Source: Chloroflexota bacterium (GTDB lineage Bacteria > Chloroflexota > Anaerolineae > Aggregatilineales > Phototrophicaceae). From it: a DNA stretch of 64,000 nucleotides. The position numbers and the translations under genes were made by a program. Positions 46,822 through 55,960 of this stretch are shown piece after piece. Under the pieces are notes generated by a model. It searched no databases and had not been told where the DNA came from. It was given only the letters and a program-made list of their open reading frames with translations. The stretch lies in assembly GCA_016223085.1 (NCBI GenBank), contig JACRPS010000003.1, positions 1,112,274-1,176,273 on the forward strand, in the 5' to 3' direction. The first letter of the stretch is position 1. Every line of letters starts with the position of its first letter.

Positions 46822-48639
46822 TTACTGACTGCTCTGGCCTGTCCGGGGCGGGCAGTCCGACACGATGTCCAGCCGCGCCTGCGTCCTGCCATTGCTCACG
46901 CCGATGACGGTGACGGTGTAAGTCGTCGTCTGCGATTGAACCTGAGCTGTGGTCGCGGTCGCGCTGTTGGACGATACGGTCGTCTGATACACACTATCGC
47001 TGACCCGCGCGAAGGTCAGGTTACTGCCGTCGGGCGCGGTGACGGTGATCGCCGAACCATCGGCGCTAACACTCACGTTGAGCGACAGGTTTTGCACGTT
47101 GCCCTGGCGGCGGCAGATTTGCGGGAAGATGGTGAAATCCCACGTGCCGCTGACAACCAGACTGGTGGTTGCCGGCTGCGACGAAACGATCACCACCTGG
47201 CGCGGCACGCGGATGGTCTGCCCGGCGAACAGGCGGGATGGGTCGGCGATACAGTTCGCCCGGCTCAGTTCCGCCGTGCTGCTGCCAACGGCTACCGCGA
47301 TTTTCGACAGGCTGTCGCCGGATTGCACGGTATAGGTGAACGGCCAATCCGTGCGCGGGGTACAGGGCGGCACAACCGGCCTGTCACACGCCGCCAGCGA
47401 TACCTGTTCAATCCAGCCGGTGCGGCTGTCGCCGGTGCGTACCGGCCACCACGACTGTACGCCGTCGTACTGCGGCTCGCCGTTGGCTGCGACCGCGTCG
47501 CCGTTCGCCAGCACCTGCACGATGTCGGCGCTGCTGGAACTGGGCGCGGCCCGCAGCCAGGCGCCATCGGCTCTGGTCACGCACAGGCTTTGCCCGGCGG
47601 CCCAATCCACGTGGGCAACGGTGATCGGGTCCGGCAGCAAAACGACCGGCAGGCGGCTGAAAGCGCCGGCGTCGTAGGGAACAACCGTCCCCGGCGGTGC
47701 GGCGGGCTGTAAATCATCGTCCATCGGCACGCTAACCTGCATCCCCTGCGGCACGTCGGCGGTCTGGCCAAGCGCCGTCACCTGCGCACGCCCTTCCAGC
47801 ACGCTCAACGTCATCATGGCGTTAGGCTGCGCCTGAATAAAAACGGTCGAACCCAGTTGGATGCGCACATCGTTGATCGTCAGTTCAACATGGATGTCCC
47901 CCTGCGGCGTCTGCACCAGCAGGCCGTCCGGCGGCGCGTCCACACACTGTTCCCCCAACGGCGTGGTTTTCAGCCGGAATGCCTGCATCGGCCCCGGCAG
48001 GGCGACAGCCGCCGGGTCAAACACCGGCAGGGTGTTCCAATCGCTGGCCGGCAGCAGCGAGGCCGGCAGCCAGCCGGCGCGGCTGCCGGGACCTTGCAGT
48101 TCCACCCGCACCCAGGCGTCATCAGTTGACCGGTTGATAGCGATGGCCGGCTGCCCGGTCGTGATCGCCCCGACGATGGCGCTGTCCGTTGCCGGCGTTC
48201 CGCGCAGCACACTGTCGGCGTTGGGCGTGACCTCGACCCCGGCGGACGTAAACGGAACAACGTTTTCCACTTCCGTATTGCCAAACAGCACAAACGTCAC
48301 CCCCTGGCCGGGCAGCGTATCCGGGATGTTCGCCTGAACTTTCATCAGCGCCACGCCCCATTCGCTGGTGGCGGCATTCAGCGGCGCGGCGCGGAGGGTC
48401 TGCAAGCCCGCAACGCTGACAAAATCGCCCGGCTGGCTGAAGGCAAAATCGGCCACGCCGGCCTGCGGTTCGGCTTGCAGGGTGGTATTGCCGTAACACG
48501 CCTGGTTGCGGCCAATCACGGCACACTCGGTTTTCACCCGCTCAAAGATGGACTGAATCAGCGCCGGACAGGTGTCGCCCTGCGCCAGCACCGGCGAGAA
48601 CCCGATCAGGCAGATCAGGACTATGATCGCGCGTTTCAT
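46822..48639 (-). CDS. Secreted SH3-like / FecR-like / LysM multidomain protein
   Basis: Signal peptide MKRAIIVLICLIGFSPVLAQ; LysM YTVQSGDSLSKIAVAVGSSTAELSRANCIADPSRLFAGQTIRVP; SH3-like LRAAPSSSSADIVQVLANGDAV. Confidence 0.85.
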   Translation of the reverse strand: MKRAIIVLICLIGFSPVLAQGDTCPALIQSIFERVKTECAVIGRNQACYGNTTLQAEPQAGVADFAFSQPGDFVSVAGLQTLRAAPLNAATSEWGVALMKVQANIPDTLPGQGVTFVLFGNTEVENVVPFTSAGVEVTPNADSVLRGTPATDSAIVGAITTGQPAIAINRSTDDAWVRVELQGPGSRAGWLPASLLPASDWNTLPVFDPAAVALPGPMQAFRLKTTPLGEQCVDAPPDGLLVQTPQGDIHVELTINDVRIQLGSTVFIQAQPNAMMTLSVLEGRAQVTALGQTADVPQGMQVSVPMDDDLQPAAPPGTVVPYDAGAFSRLPVVLLPDPITVAHVDWAAGQSLCVTRADGAWLRAAPSSSSADIVQVLANGDAVAANGEPQYDGVQSWWPVRTGDSRTGWIEQVSLAACDRPVVPPCTPRTDWPFTYTVQSGDSLSKIAVAVGSSTAELSRANCIADPSRLFAGQTIRVPRQVVIVSSQPATTSLVVSGTWDFTIFPQICRRQGNVQNLSLNVSVSADGSAITVTAPDGSNLTFARVSDSVYQTTVSSNSATATTAQVQSQTTTYTVTVIGVSNGRTQARLDIVSDCPPRTGQSSQ

Positions 48640-48869
48640 CGCAACCTCCATACCATAAAAGAGGCTTCTACTATCCATAAACGGGCTTTTGTGGACTTTA
48701 TCAATTGATGCAGCTGGTGTCCCACTTTTCCCGCGATGATTGAACCTTTACCCCGCTTTCGGCGCATCATTATCATAGCCGTTTTGCCGCCGGTTGGTTG
48801 CGGGCGGGGGCTTTTTCCGTTATAACAGGTCAGACCGCGCCTAAAGTTTGTTTTAGAGGAGAAGTAGTT

Positions 48870-50468
48870 ATGGTTAAGCGAGTCCTTGTATTTCTGCTGG
48901 TGCTGCTGGTCGTCAGTCTGCCGCTGGCCGCCGGCGCGCAGCCGGAGGATAACATCCTGCGGTATCCGATCAGTCCCGACCCCGAACATCTCAACCCCTT
49001 CACGGGCACAACCATCGCCATCAGCACCATCACCCGCAACATCTATGAAGGGCTGACGGGCATTGACAACGAAACCGCTCAACCGACGCCCCTGCTGGCG
49101 GAAAGCTGGGAGATTTCGGACGATCAACTGACGTATACCTTCAACCTGCGGAAAGGCGTGCTGTTCCACGAAATGGACGGCGTGGAATACGACAACGGCG
49201 ACCGCGAGTTTAAGGCCGACGACTGGATCTGGTCGGCACAGATTTTTGCGTCGTCGGACGAAAACGTGTCGTCACATCCGGAAACGATGGATAACGTCGT
49301 CGGCGTGGATGAATTCCGCGACGGTACGGCGGACAGCATTTCCGGCCTGAAGGCGGTAGACGACTACACGCTGGAAATCACGCTCAAGCAGCCGGACCGC
49401 CTGTTCTTCCTGCAAGGCCCGGCCAGCGTGTCGGTGGTCCCACGGGAAGCCTACGAGCAGTTGGGCGAGGAATTTAACAACAAACCCGTTGGCACCGGCC
49501 CGTTCCGTTTTGTCGAATGGCTGCGCGATGACCACATCACGCTGGAAGCGAACCCGGACTACTGGGCGGAAGGGCAACCGAAGATCGCCGGCGTGCGCTT
49601 CATCAACGTACCGGACGCCAACACGGCGCTGGGGATGTACCGTGAAGACCAGCTTGATTTCCTGTTTGGCTTCCCTACTGGCCAGCGCGCCGCCACCGTC
49701 GAGGAATTTAAGGACGAGTATCACGAACTGCCGGGTTTGAACGTGCGTTATTTCGGCTTCAAGATGGACCAGGGTTTCTTCGCCGAAAATCCGAAGGTGC
49801 GCCAGGCGTTCGCCCATGCTTTCAACCGTGAACTGGTGTGGAACGAATTGATGGAAGGCGCGCGCTTCCCGGCCACGCTCGGTTATCTGCCGCCGTCCAT
49901 GCCCGCGTCCACCCCGGCCAACATCTACAACTACGATCTCGAAAAAGCGGCGCAACTGCTGGAAGAAGCCGGTTTCCCCAACGGCGAGGGTATCCCGCCG
50001 ATTGATCTGTACGTGTTCTCGTCAGCGGCGGACGAACTGTCGCTGCCGGTGTTCCAGGAAGACCTGCGCAAGCTGGGCGTGACGCTCAACATCGTCGTCG
50101 AGGACGCTTCGACCTACTGGGATCACATCGGCGAGGACGACGTGCTGATGTTCCTCAGCGGGTGGAGCGCCGGGGTGAATGACCCGTCCGACGTGCTCAA
50201 CTTCCTGTTTATGGATGGGCGCGACGACACCGCCTATGACAACCCGGAAGTGAACGAGCTGCTGCAACAGGCGATGACCGAAACCGACCCGGCCAAGCTG
50301 GAAGAACTCTACCAGCAGGCGCACGACCTGATTACGGCGGACTCGCCCTGGGTGGTGTCGGCCTACAGCAAGGTCGCCTGGCTGCAAAAACCCTGGATTG
50401 AGGGCTTCAACCCCGGCGGCGGCGGCACGTACACCGCGCCACTGAAGGACGTGAGCATCGCGCAGTAA
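48870..50468 (+). CDS. ABC transporter substrate-binding protein, family 5 (second system)
   Basis: Signal peptide MVKRVLVFLLVLLVVSLPLAAGA; LRYPISPDPEHLNPFTGTTIAISTITRNIYEGL. Confidence 0.94.
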   Translation: MVKRVLVFLLVLLVVSLPLAAGAQPEDNILRYPISPDPEHLNPFTGTTIAISTITRNIYEGLTGIDNETAQPTPLLAESWEISDDQLTYTFNLRKGVLFHEMDGVEYDNGDREFKADDWIWSAQIFASSDENVSSHPETMDNVVGVDEFRDGTADSISGLKAVDDYTLEITLKQPDRLFFLQGPASVSVVPREAYEQLGEEFNNKPVGTGPFRFVEWLRDDHITLEANPDYWAEGQPKIAGVRFINVPDANTALGMYREDQLDFLFGFPTGQRAATVEEFKDEYHELPGLNVRYFGFKMDQGFFAENPKVRQAFAHAFNRELVWNELMEGARFPATLGYLPPSMPASTPANIYNYDLEKAAQLLEEAGFPNGEGIPPIDLYVFSSAADELSLPVFQEDLRKLGVTLNIVVEDASTYWDHIGEDDVLMFLSGWSAGVNDPSDVLNFLFMDGRDDTAYDNPEVNELLQQAMTETDPAKLEELYQQAHDLITADSPWVVSAYSKVAWLQKPWIEGFNPGGGGTYTAPLKDVSIAQ

Positions 50469-50477
50469 ACGCAGCCT

Positions 50478-50630
50478 ACCGCCAGAGGCTAAAGCCATCT
50501 GGCTGAAGTTGCAGCCTTCGGCTGCTTAAGCCCACTAAAGGGGCTGTTCCAGATAGCTGGTTTGCCTTCTTTAGCCCCTTCAGTGGGCTTGGTTTTTCCG
50601 CCTAGCCCTGGGTTTGAAACCCAGGGCGAC
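50478..50630 (+). repeat. Multi-hairpin repeat element (variant)
   Basis: gaggctaaagccatctggctgaa / gcagccttcggctgc / aagcccactaaaggggct / agccctgggtttgaaacccagggc. Confidence 0.55.
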
Positions 50631-50787
50631 GCAAGAAGGCCGCGATTTGCCCCTGGCTTCAATGTGGCCGGGGCATTTTCAGCGACTTTAAAGAGCAAAA
50701 AATGACACTTTGCCATGATGCCTATTTCCTTGATTTTGAAGGCTTTGTAACCGTTATCTAAAATTATGATGATAACGCGACTGGATT

Positions 50788-51768
50788 GTGCATAATAATT
50801 TCTGGCTGATCAGGAGACTCCATTTGACCCTCTACATCATCCGGCGGCTGGTGCAGGTCATCCCGACCATGCTGGGCATTTTCACCGTCCTGTTTATCCT
50901 GGCGTACCTCATGCCAGGCGACCCGGTGCGCTCCGTGCTGGGCGAGGAGTACAAACGCCTGTCGCCGGAAGTGGTCGAAGGCGTGCGCGAACAGCTTGGC
51001 CTGAACGATCCGTTTCTGGTGCGCTACGTCAAATTCCTGGGGCAGATGGCGCGGCTTGACCTGGGCAAGTCGTTTATCCTCAAGCAGGACGTGTGGGACA
51101 TCATCGGCTACCGCCTGCCGCGCACGCTGCAACTGATGGCCGGTGGCATGTTTGTCGCGCTCATCATCGGCCTGCCCGCCGGCATCATCGCCGCCGAAAA
51201 GCAGTACACCTGGATTGACCACGTGCTGATGGTGATCGCGCTGCTGGGGGTATCCATGCCGGTGTTCTGGCTGGCGCTGCTGGGACAGATGTTATTCACG
51301 CAGGACAAATACGGCATTGCGCTGTTCCCGGTGGCGGGTTACGAACAGGGCAGCCTGATTCATATGGTGCTGCCGTCGCTGATTCTCGGCACGAATCTCT
51401 CGGCCACGATTGCCCGCGTCACGCGGTCGTCCATGCTGGAAGTGCGCGGCATGGACTTCATTACCACCGCCCGCGCCAAAGGGCTGCCGTACCGTGTCGT
51501 GCTGCTGCGCCACCAGCTTCGCAATGCGCTCATCCCAATTATCACCGTCGTGGCGCTGGACATCGGCTATTTACTCGGCGGCTCGATTGTGACCGAAACG
51601 ATTTTTAACTGGCCGGGGCTGGGGCGGGCGATTGTCCCCGCCATCCAGCGGCAGGATACGCCGGTGATTCTGGGTATTCTGGTGTTCGGCGCGTTCCTGT
51701 TTGTGGTCATCAACCTGCTGACCGATCTGATTTACGCGCTGGTCAATCCGCGCATCCGCTACGCCTAG
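50788..51768 (+). CDS. Oligopeptide ABC transporter permease (OppB/DppB-like, second system)
   Basis: LYIIRRLVQVIPTMLGIFTVLFILAYLMPGDP; FITTARAKGLPYRVVLLRHQLRNAL. Confidence 0.93.
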   Translation: MHNNFWLIRRLHLTLYIIRRLVQVIPTMLGIFTVLFILAYLMPGDPVRSVLGEEYKRLSPEVVEGVREQLGLNDPFLVRYVKFLGQMARLDLGKSFILKQDVWDIIGYRLPRTLQLMAGGMFVALIIGLPAGIIAAEKQYTWIDHVLMVIALLGVSMPVFWLALLGQMLFTQDKYGIALFPVAGYEQGSLIHMVLPSLILGTNLSATIARVTRSSMLEVRGMDFITTARAKGLPYRVVLLRHQLRNALIPIITVVALDIGYLLGGSIVTETIFNWPGLGRAIVPAIQRQDTPVILGILVFGAFLFVVINLLTDLIYALVNPRIRYA

Positions 51769-51773
51769 GGGGA

Positions 51774-52676
51774 GTGATGGCCGCGACACAGACTCAATCC
51801 ACCCCGATCAGCCTGACGCCGCAACGGCAGCCGGTGTCCAACCGTGCCCGCTTCTGGATTGCCTTCCGCCGCAACCGTGTGGCGCTGGTCGGGCTGGCGA
51901 TTGTCATCCTGCTCGGTCTGGGCGCGGTGTTTGCGCCCTACATCGCGCCGTATGACCCGATTGAGCCGCACTACACGGCACGGTTAGCGCCGCCCGGCGG
52001 GGAATTTCTGCTTGGCACGGACGAACTGGGGCGCGACCTGTTCAGCCGCCTGCTGTACGGCGCGCGCATTTCGCTGGTGATTGGCTTTATCGCGCAGGGC
52101 GTGGCGCTGGTGATTGGCATGACGCTGGGCATGGTCGCGGGCTGGTACGGCGGCTGGATTGACGACCTCATCATGCGGACGACGGACGTATTTTTTGCGA
52201 TTCCAGGGCTGATGTTCCTGATCGTGTGGGTAACGATTTTTGAGCCGGGGCCGATCAGCATCTTCCTGGCGCTCGGTTTGATCGGCTGGCCGGGCGAAGC
52301 GCGGATGATGCGCAGCCAGGTGCTTGGCATCAAGGAACTGGATTATGTACTGGCGGCGCGGGCGCTGGGCGCGCCGGCATGGCGGATTATGGCCCAGCAC
52401 ATCCTGCCGAACGCGCTCGCGCCGATGATCGTGCTGGCGACGCTCGGCATCGCCGGCGTGATTCTATCGGAAGCGACGCTGAGTTTCCTCGGCCTGGGCA
52501 TCCAGATTCCGACGCCTAGCTGGGGCACGATGGTGCAGTTTGGCAAAAACTACCTGCCAACCGGGCAGTGGTGGTACGCCGTCATCCCCGGCCTGACGAT
52601 CATGATTACGGTGCTGGGTTTCAACTTTTTGGGCGACGGCTTGCGTGACGCGCTCGACCCGACGTTGTATGAGTAA
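51774..52676 (+). CDS. Oligopeptide ABC transporter permease (OppC/DppC-like, second system)
   Basis: FLLGTDELGRDLFSRLLYGARISLVIGF; YVLAARALGAPAWRIMAQHILPNALAP. Confidence 0.93.
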   Translation: MMAATQTQSTPISLTPQRQPVSNRARFWIAFRRNRVALVGLAIVILLGLGAVFAPYIAPYDPIEPHYTARLAPPGGEFLLGTDELGRDLFSRLLYGARISLVIGFIAQGVALVIGMTLGMVAGWYGGWIDDLIMRTTDVFFAIPGLMFLIVWVTIFEPGPISIFLALGLIGWPGEARMMRSQVLGIKELDYVLAARALGAPAWRIMAQHILPNALAPMIVLATLGIAGVILSEATLSFLGLGIQIPTPSWGTMVQFGKNYLPTGQWWYAVIPGLTIMITVLGFNFLGDGLRDALDPTLYE

Positions 52677-52678
52677 GC

Positions 52679-52805
52679 CAGGGGCTGAAAGTCCCCTGGC
52701 TGATTCCCGCTGGAAGCGGGCTGCCACAAGGGAGTATATTGGTTTAGCCACCTGTAAGGTGGCTTTTTTTTGATCAGCCGGATGGCTTCCAGCCTCCGGC
52801 GGTGC
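52679..52805 (+). repeat. Ordered multi-hairpin repeat element (forward)
   Basis: aggggctgaaagtcccctggctga / cccgctggaagcgggct / tagccacctgtaaggtggcttttttt / cagccggatggcttccagcctccggc. Confidence 0.65.
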
Positions 52806-52846
52806 AAAAATCGGGGATGACTCCCGTTGGGCTGCTGACAACAACC

Positions 52847-53854
52847 TTACGCCTGCACACCCTCCGCCCGCCCCAGCAGCGCGTCAATCTGCTGCATCTG
52901 GTCGGCGGTCAGCGGGCCGAAGCGCAGCGCGCCGGCGTTTTCTTCCACCTGCGCGACGGTGCGGAAGCCGGGGATGGGCAGCGTTTGCGGGCTGCGCGCC
53001 CACAGCCAGGCCAGCGCCCCCTGCGCCAGCGTGCGTCCGCCGCTGGTCAGAATCTCGCGGATGGCGTCCAGCCGCGCCAGCCATTCGGGGTTGGGTTTGC
53101 CGTCCTTAAAATAGCGCATCCAGGCTGGGCTGTGTTCGCCGCGCACGTCGTTTTCGGCAAGCTGTGAGGTGGCGGTATATTTGCCCGTCAGCAGCCCCAT
53201 CGCCAGCGGCCCGCGATTGATCGCTGCCAGATTAAACTGCTCGCACAGCGCGATCATGGGCGCATTGTCCAGCAGCACGTTCATGTCCAACTGAATCGCC
53301 GCACAGTTTGGCCCGTCGGCAAAGACGCGGGCACGCTCCGGGTAATCCGTGCTCCAGCCATAGCAGCGGATTTTCCCGGCGCTGACCAGCGTTTCCAGCG
53401 TGTCACGCACTTCAGCAGCACGGTCAGCGTCATAACCGTTGAGATGGAACTGGTACAGGTCTATCACATCCGTGTTCAACCGCCTGAGCGAAGCCTCGCA
53501 GGCGCGGCGGATATACGCCGGCGAAGCATCCGCGCCAGCGATCTGGCGTGCGGTTTCGTCAAACACATTGCCGAACTTGGTGGCAATCACCACCTGCTGG
53601 CGGCGGCCAGCCAGCGCGCGGGCGATCACCCGTTCGCTGTGGCCCGTGCCATAAACATCGGCAGTGTCGAGGAAATTGACGCCCAGTTCCAGCGCGCGGT
53701 GAATGGCACGGATGGATTCGTTGTCGTCCACCTCGCCCCAGCCTACGGGCGTTTCCCCGGCCCAGAACGGGCCGCCAATCGCCCAGCAGCCGAGGCCAAC
53801 GGCGCTGACCTGAATCCCGGAACGGCCTAAAGTGCGGGTCATGGAAGCGGTCAT
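52847..53854 (-). CDS. Aldo/keto reductase
   Basis: MTRTLGRSGIQVSAVGLGCWAIGG...NFLDTADVYGTGHSERVIARAL...VIATKFG. Confidence 0.94.
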   Translation of the reverse strand: MTASMTRTLGRSGIQVSAVGLGCWAIGGPFWAGETPVGWGEVDDNESIRAIHRALELGVNFLDTADVYGTGHSERVIARALAGRRQQVVIATKFGNVFDETARQIAGADASPAYIRRACEASLRRLNTDVIDLYQFHLNGYDADRAAEVRDTLETLVSAGKIRCYGWSTDYPERARVFADGPNCAAIQLDMNVLLDNAPMIALCEQFNLAAINRGPLAMGLLTGKYTATSQLAENDVRGEHSPAWMRYFKDGKPNPEWLARLDAIREILTSGGRTLAQGALAWLWARSPQTLPIPGFRTVAQVEENAGALRFGPLTADQMQQIDALLGRAEGVQA

Positions 53855-53867
53855 GATAGCTCCTGTT

Positions 53868-54101
53868 TCACTCGGTATCACCTAGGGCGGACAGCGCGCT
53901 GGCCGTCGGGTAAACCGCAGGTGGTGCTGGACGGCGCGCGCATGTTCTTAAGGCAGCACGCCGGCTGAACCAGCGGCGCAGCCGGGTAAACCATTCGGCG
54001 CGCGGCGGGACTGCTGCGATCATAGCTTCCGGCTGTTCAAGCTGGCGACTGGCAAATTCAATACGCACCCGCTCGGTCAGCGGGGTCATCGGTGGAAACA
54101 T
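53868..54101 (-). CDS. Small hypothetical protein in the merR-AKR unit
   Basis: 77 aa; RBS aggaggttatc before ATG; co-oriented between merR and the reductase. Confidence 0.5.
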   Translation of the reverse strand: MFPPMTPLTERVRIEFASRQLEQPEAMIAAVPPRAEWFTRLRRWFSRRAALRTCARRPAPPAVYPTASALSALGDTE

Positions 54102-54131
54102 GATAACCTCCTGTGATGAATTCGTGGCTCG

Positions 54132-54518
54132 TCAGCGTGTTCGCGCGGCGACCTGTTCCCCGTACAGCTCGATCTTGTAGCGGATGACCTTCAGATGCTG
54201 CTGAAGTTCGTCTATCCGCGCCTCCACATTCCGCCGCAGTTCCCTGAGCATTTCTAGCCGTTCGGGCAGGGTTTCGTCCCCCTGGCGCTGCAATTCGGCA
54301 TACACCAGCATCTGCTGGATAGGCATACCGGTAGCACGCAGCTTCATGAGGAACTCGATCCAGCCCACGTCCTCCATCGAATAACGCCGGTGGGTGTTCT
54401 GCGCCCGCCCGATGGAATGAATGAGGCCGATACGCTCGTAATAGCGCAGCGTGTGGACGCTTAAGCCGGTGGCTTCCGCCACCTCCTGAATGGTGAGTAG
54501 CTCGGTTCGTGTGTTCAT
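54132..54518 (-). CDS. MerR family transcriptional regulator
   Basis: LLTIQEVAEATGLSVHTLRYYERIGLIHSIGRAQNTHRRYSMEDVGWIEFLMKLRATGMPI. Confidence 0.95.
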   Translation of the reverse strand: MNTRTELLTIQEVAEATGLSVHTLRYYERIGLIHSIGRAQNTHRRYSMEDVGWIEFLMKLRATGMPIQQMLVYAELQRQGDETLPERLEMLRELRRNVEARIDELQQHLKVIRYKIELYGEQVAARTR

Positions 54519-54525
54519 GATTCCG

Positions 54526-54556
54526 ACTCTACAACTTTGAGTGCGCTCGAAGTCAA
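54526..54556 (-). promoter_or_regulatory. MerR-type promoter with 19-bp spacer
   Basis: Minus strand TTGACT-(TCGAGCGCACTCAAAGTTG)-TAGAGT. Confidence 0.75.
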
Positions 54557-54588
54557 GCCCCCAAAACGGCGAAGTTTTTCTGATGGCT

Positions 54589-54616
54589 GTAGGGACACGA
54601 TAGATCGTGTCCCTAC
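54589..54616. repeat. Dispersed palindromic element GTAGGGACACGATAGATCGTGTCCCTAC
   Basis: 28-nt inverted repeat. Confidence 0.9.
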
Positions 54617-54655
54617 CAACTCCCCGCACCATGCCGACCATTCCCGGCCATTCCT

Positions 54656-55912
54656 TCAGTCCGGCGGTATGAGGCAGTCTGGCTCAAACCGCAGCGTGGC
54701 GAAATAATCGTCCAGCGTTTCGGCGCGGCGGATGCGTTCGACACGGCCATCGGCGCGCAGCAGCAGTTCCTGCGGGCGTAGCCTACCGTTGTAATTAAAG
54801 CCCATCGCGTGGCCGTGCGCGCCGGTGTCGTGGATGATGAGCAGATCACCTTCCTCAGTAGCCGGCAACGGGCGCTGGATGGCAAATTTGTCGTTATTTT
54901 CACACAGCGACCCCACGACATCCGCCAGTAAGCCGCCTTCGGGCTTGTCCAGCACGGTGATATGATGGTACGCGCCGTACATGCCGGGGCGCATCAGCGC
55001 CGACATGCTGGCGTCCACGCCAATAAAGCGGCGGTAGGTCTGTTTGTGATTGATGACCCGTGTCACCAGCACACCATGCGGCCCGGTGATGTAGCGCCCG
55101 CTCTCCAGAAACAGACGCGGCAGATAGCCGTTCCGGTCGGCAAAGCGGTGGAAAGCGCCGGTAATGACGCTCGCCAGCGCCGGTAACTCCAGCGGCGTGT
55201 CGTCCAAGCGATAGGGGATACCCAGTCCGCCACCGAGGTTGATAAACTCGAATGTGATGCCGGTTTCCGCGCTGATGACCTCGGCCAGCGCCAGCAACAG
55301 GTGCGCAGTCTGGATGAGATTCCCGGCGTTCAGTTCGTTGGAGACGATCATGGTATGCAGGCCAAAACGGCGCGCCCCCCTTGCCTGTGCGGCGCGGTAA
55401 GCGTCCACGATCTGCGACCGGCTGACGCCGAACTTGGCTTCTTCCGGCCTGCCGATAATGGCATTGCCGGTGCGTTCTGCGCCGGGGTTGTAACGAAAAC
55501 AGATCAACTCCGGCATCTGCGGCACTTTGGGCACCAGCGATAGGTCATCCAGATTGAGGATGCAGCCACCATCGGCAGCGGCTGCAAATTCCGCCGCGCT
55601 GGTGTTGTTGGACGTAAACAGAATATCGTCACTCGCCGCGCCCACCTGCCGCGCCAGCGCCAGTTCCGGGATGGAACTGCAATCGAAGCCAAAACCGATG
55701 TCGCGCAGCACCGCCAGAATACGGGGATTGGGCAGCGCCTTGACGGCGAAGAACTCACGAAAACCGGGTACGCCGCCAAACGCCTGAATCAATCGCTGCC
55801 CGGTATCCCGAATGCCGGTCTCATCATAGATATGAAACGGCGTGCCAAAATGACCGGCGATGGTGCGCAGTATTGGAAACAGGCGGCGCTGGAAATCGGC
55901 AGACATGGGCAT
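54656..55912 (-). CDS. Type III PLP-dependent decarboxylase (diaminopimelate decarboxylase-like)
   Basis: FHIYDETGIRDTGQRLIQAF...EFFAVKALPNPRIL; NLGGGLGIPY; ESGRYITGPHGVLVTRV; FNYNGRLRPQELLL. Confidence 0.88.
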   Translation of the reverse strand: MPMSADFQRRLFPILRTIAGHFGTPFHIYDETGIRDTGQRLIQAFGGVPGFREFFAVKALPNPRILAVLRDIGFGFDCSSIPELALARQVGAASDDILFTSNNTSAAEFAAAADGGCILNLDDLSLVPKVPQMPELICFRYNPGAERTGNAIIGRPEEAKFGVSRSQIVDAYRAAQARGARRFGLHTMIVSNELNAGNLIQTAHLLLALAEVISAETGITFEFINLGGGLGIPYRLDDTPLELPALASVITGAFHRFADRNGYLPRLFLESGRYITGPHGVLVTRVINHKQTYRRFIGVDASMSALMRPGMYGAYHHITVLDKPEGGLLADVVGSLCENNDKFAIQRPLPATEEGDLLIIHDTGAHGHAMGFNYNGRLRPQELLLRADGRVERIRRAETLDDYFATLRFEPDCLIPPD

Positions 55913-55960
55913 GATGATTTATGCTCCCCGCTTCGGGTGCTGTTTACGCGGCAGAACAGA

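Noticed and set aside
46762-47712. 316-aa plus-strand ORF
   Set aside because: Antisense to the LysM/SH3-like gene and begins within the hairpin repeat element.
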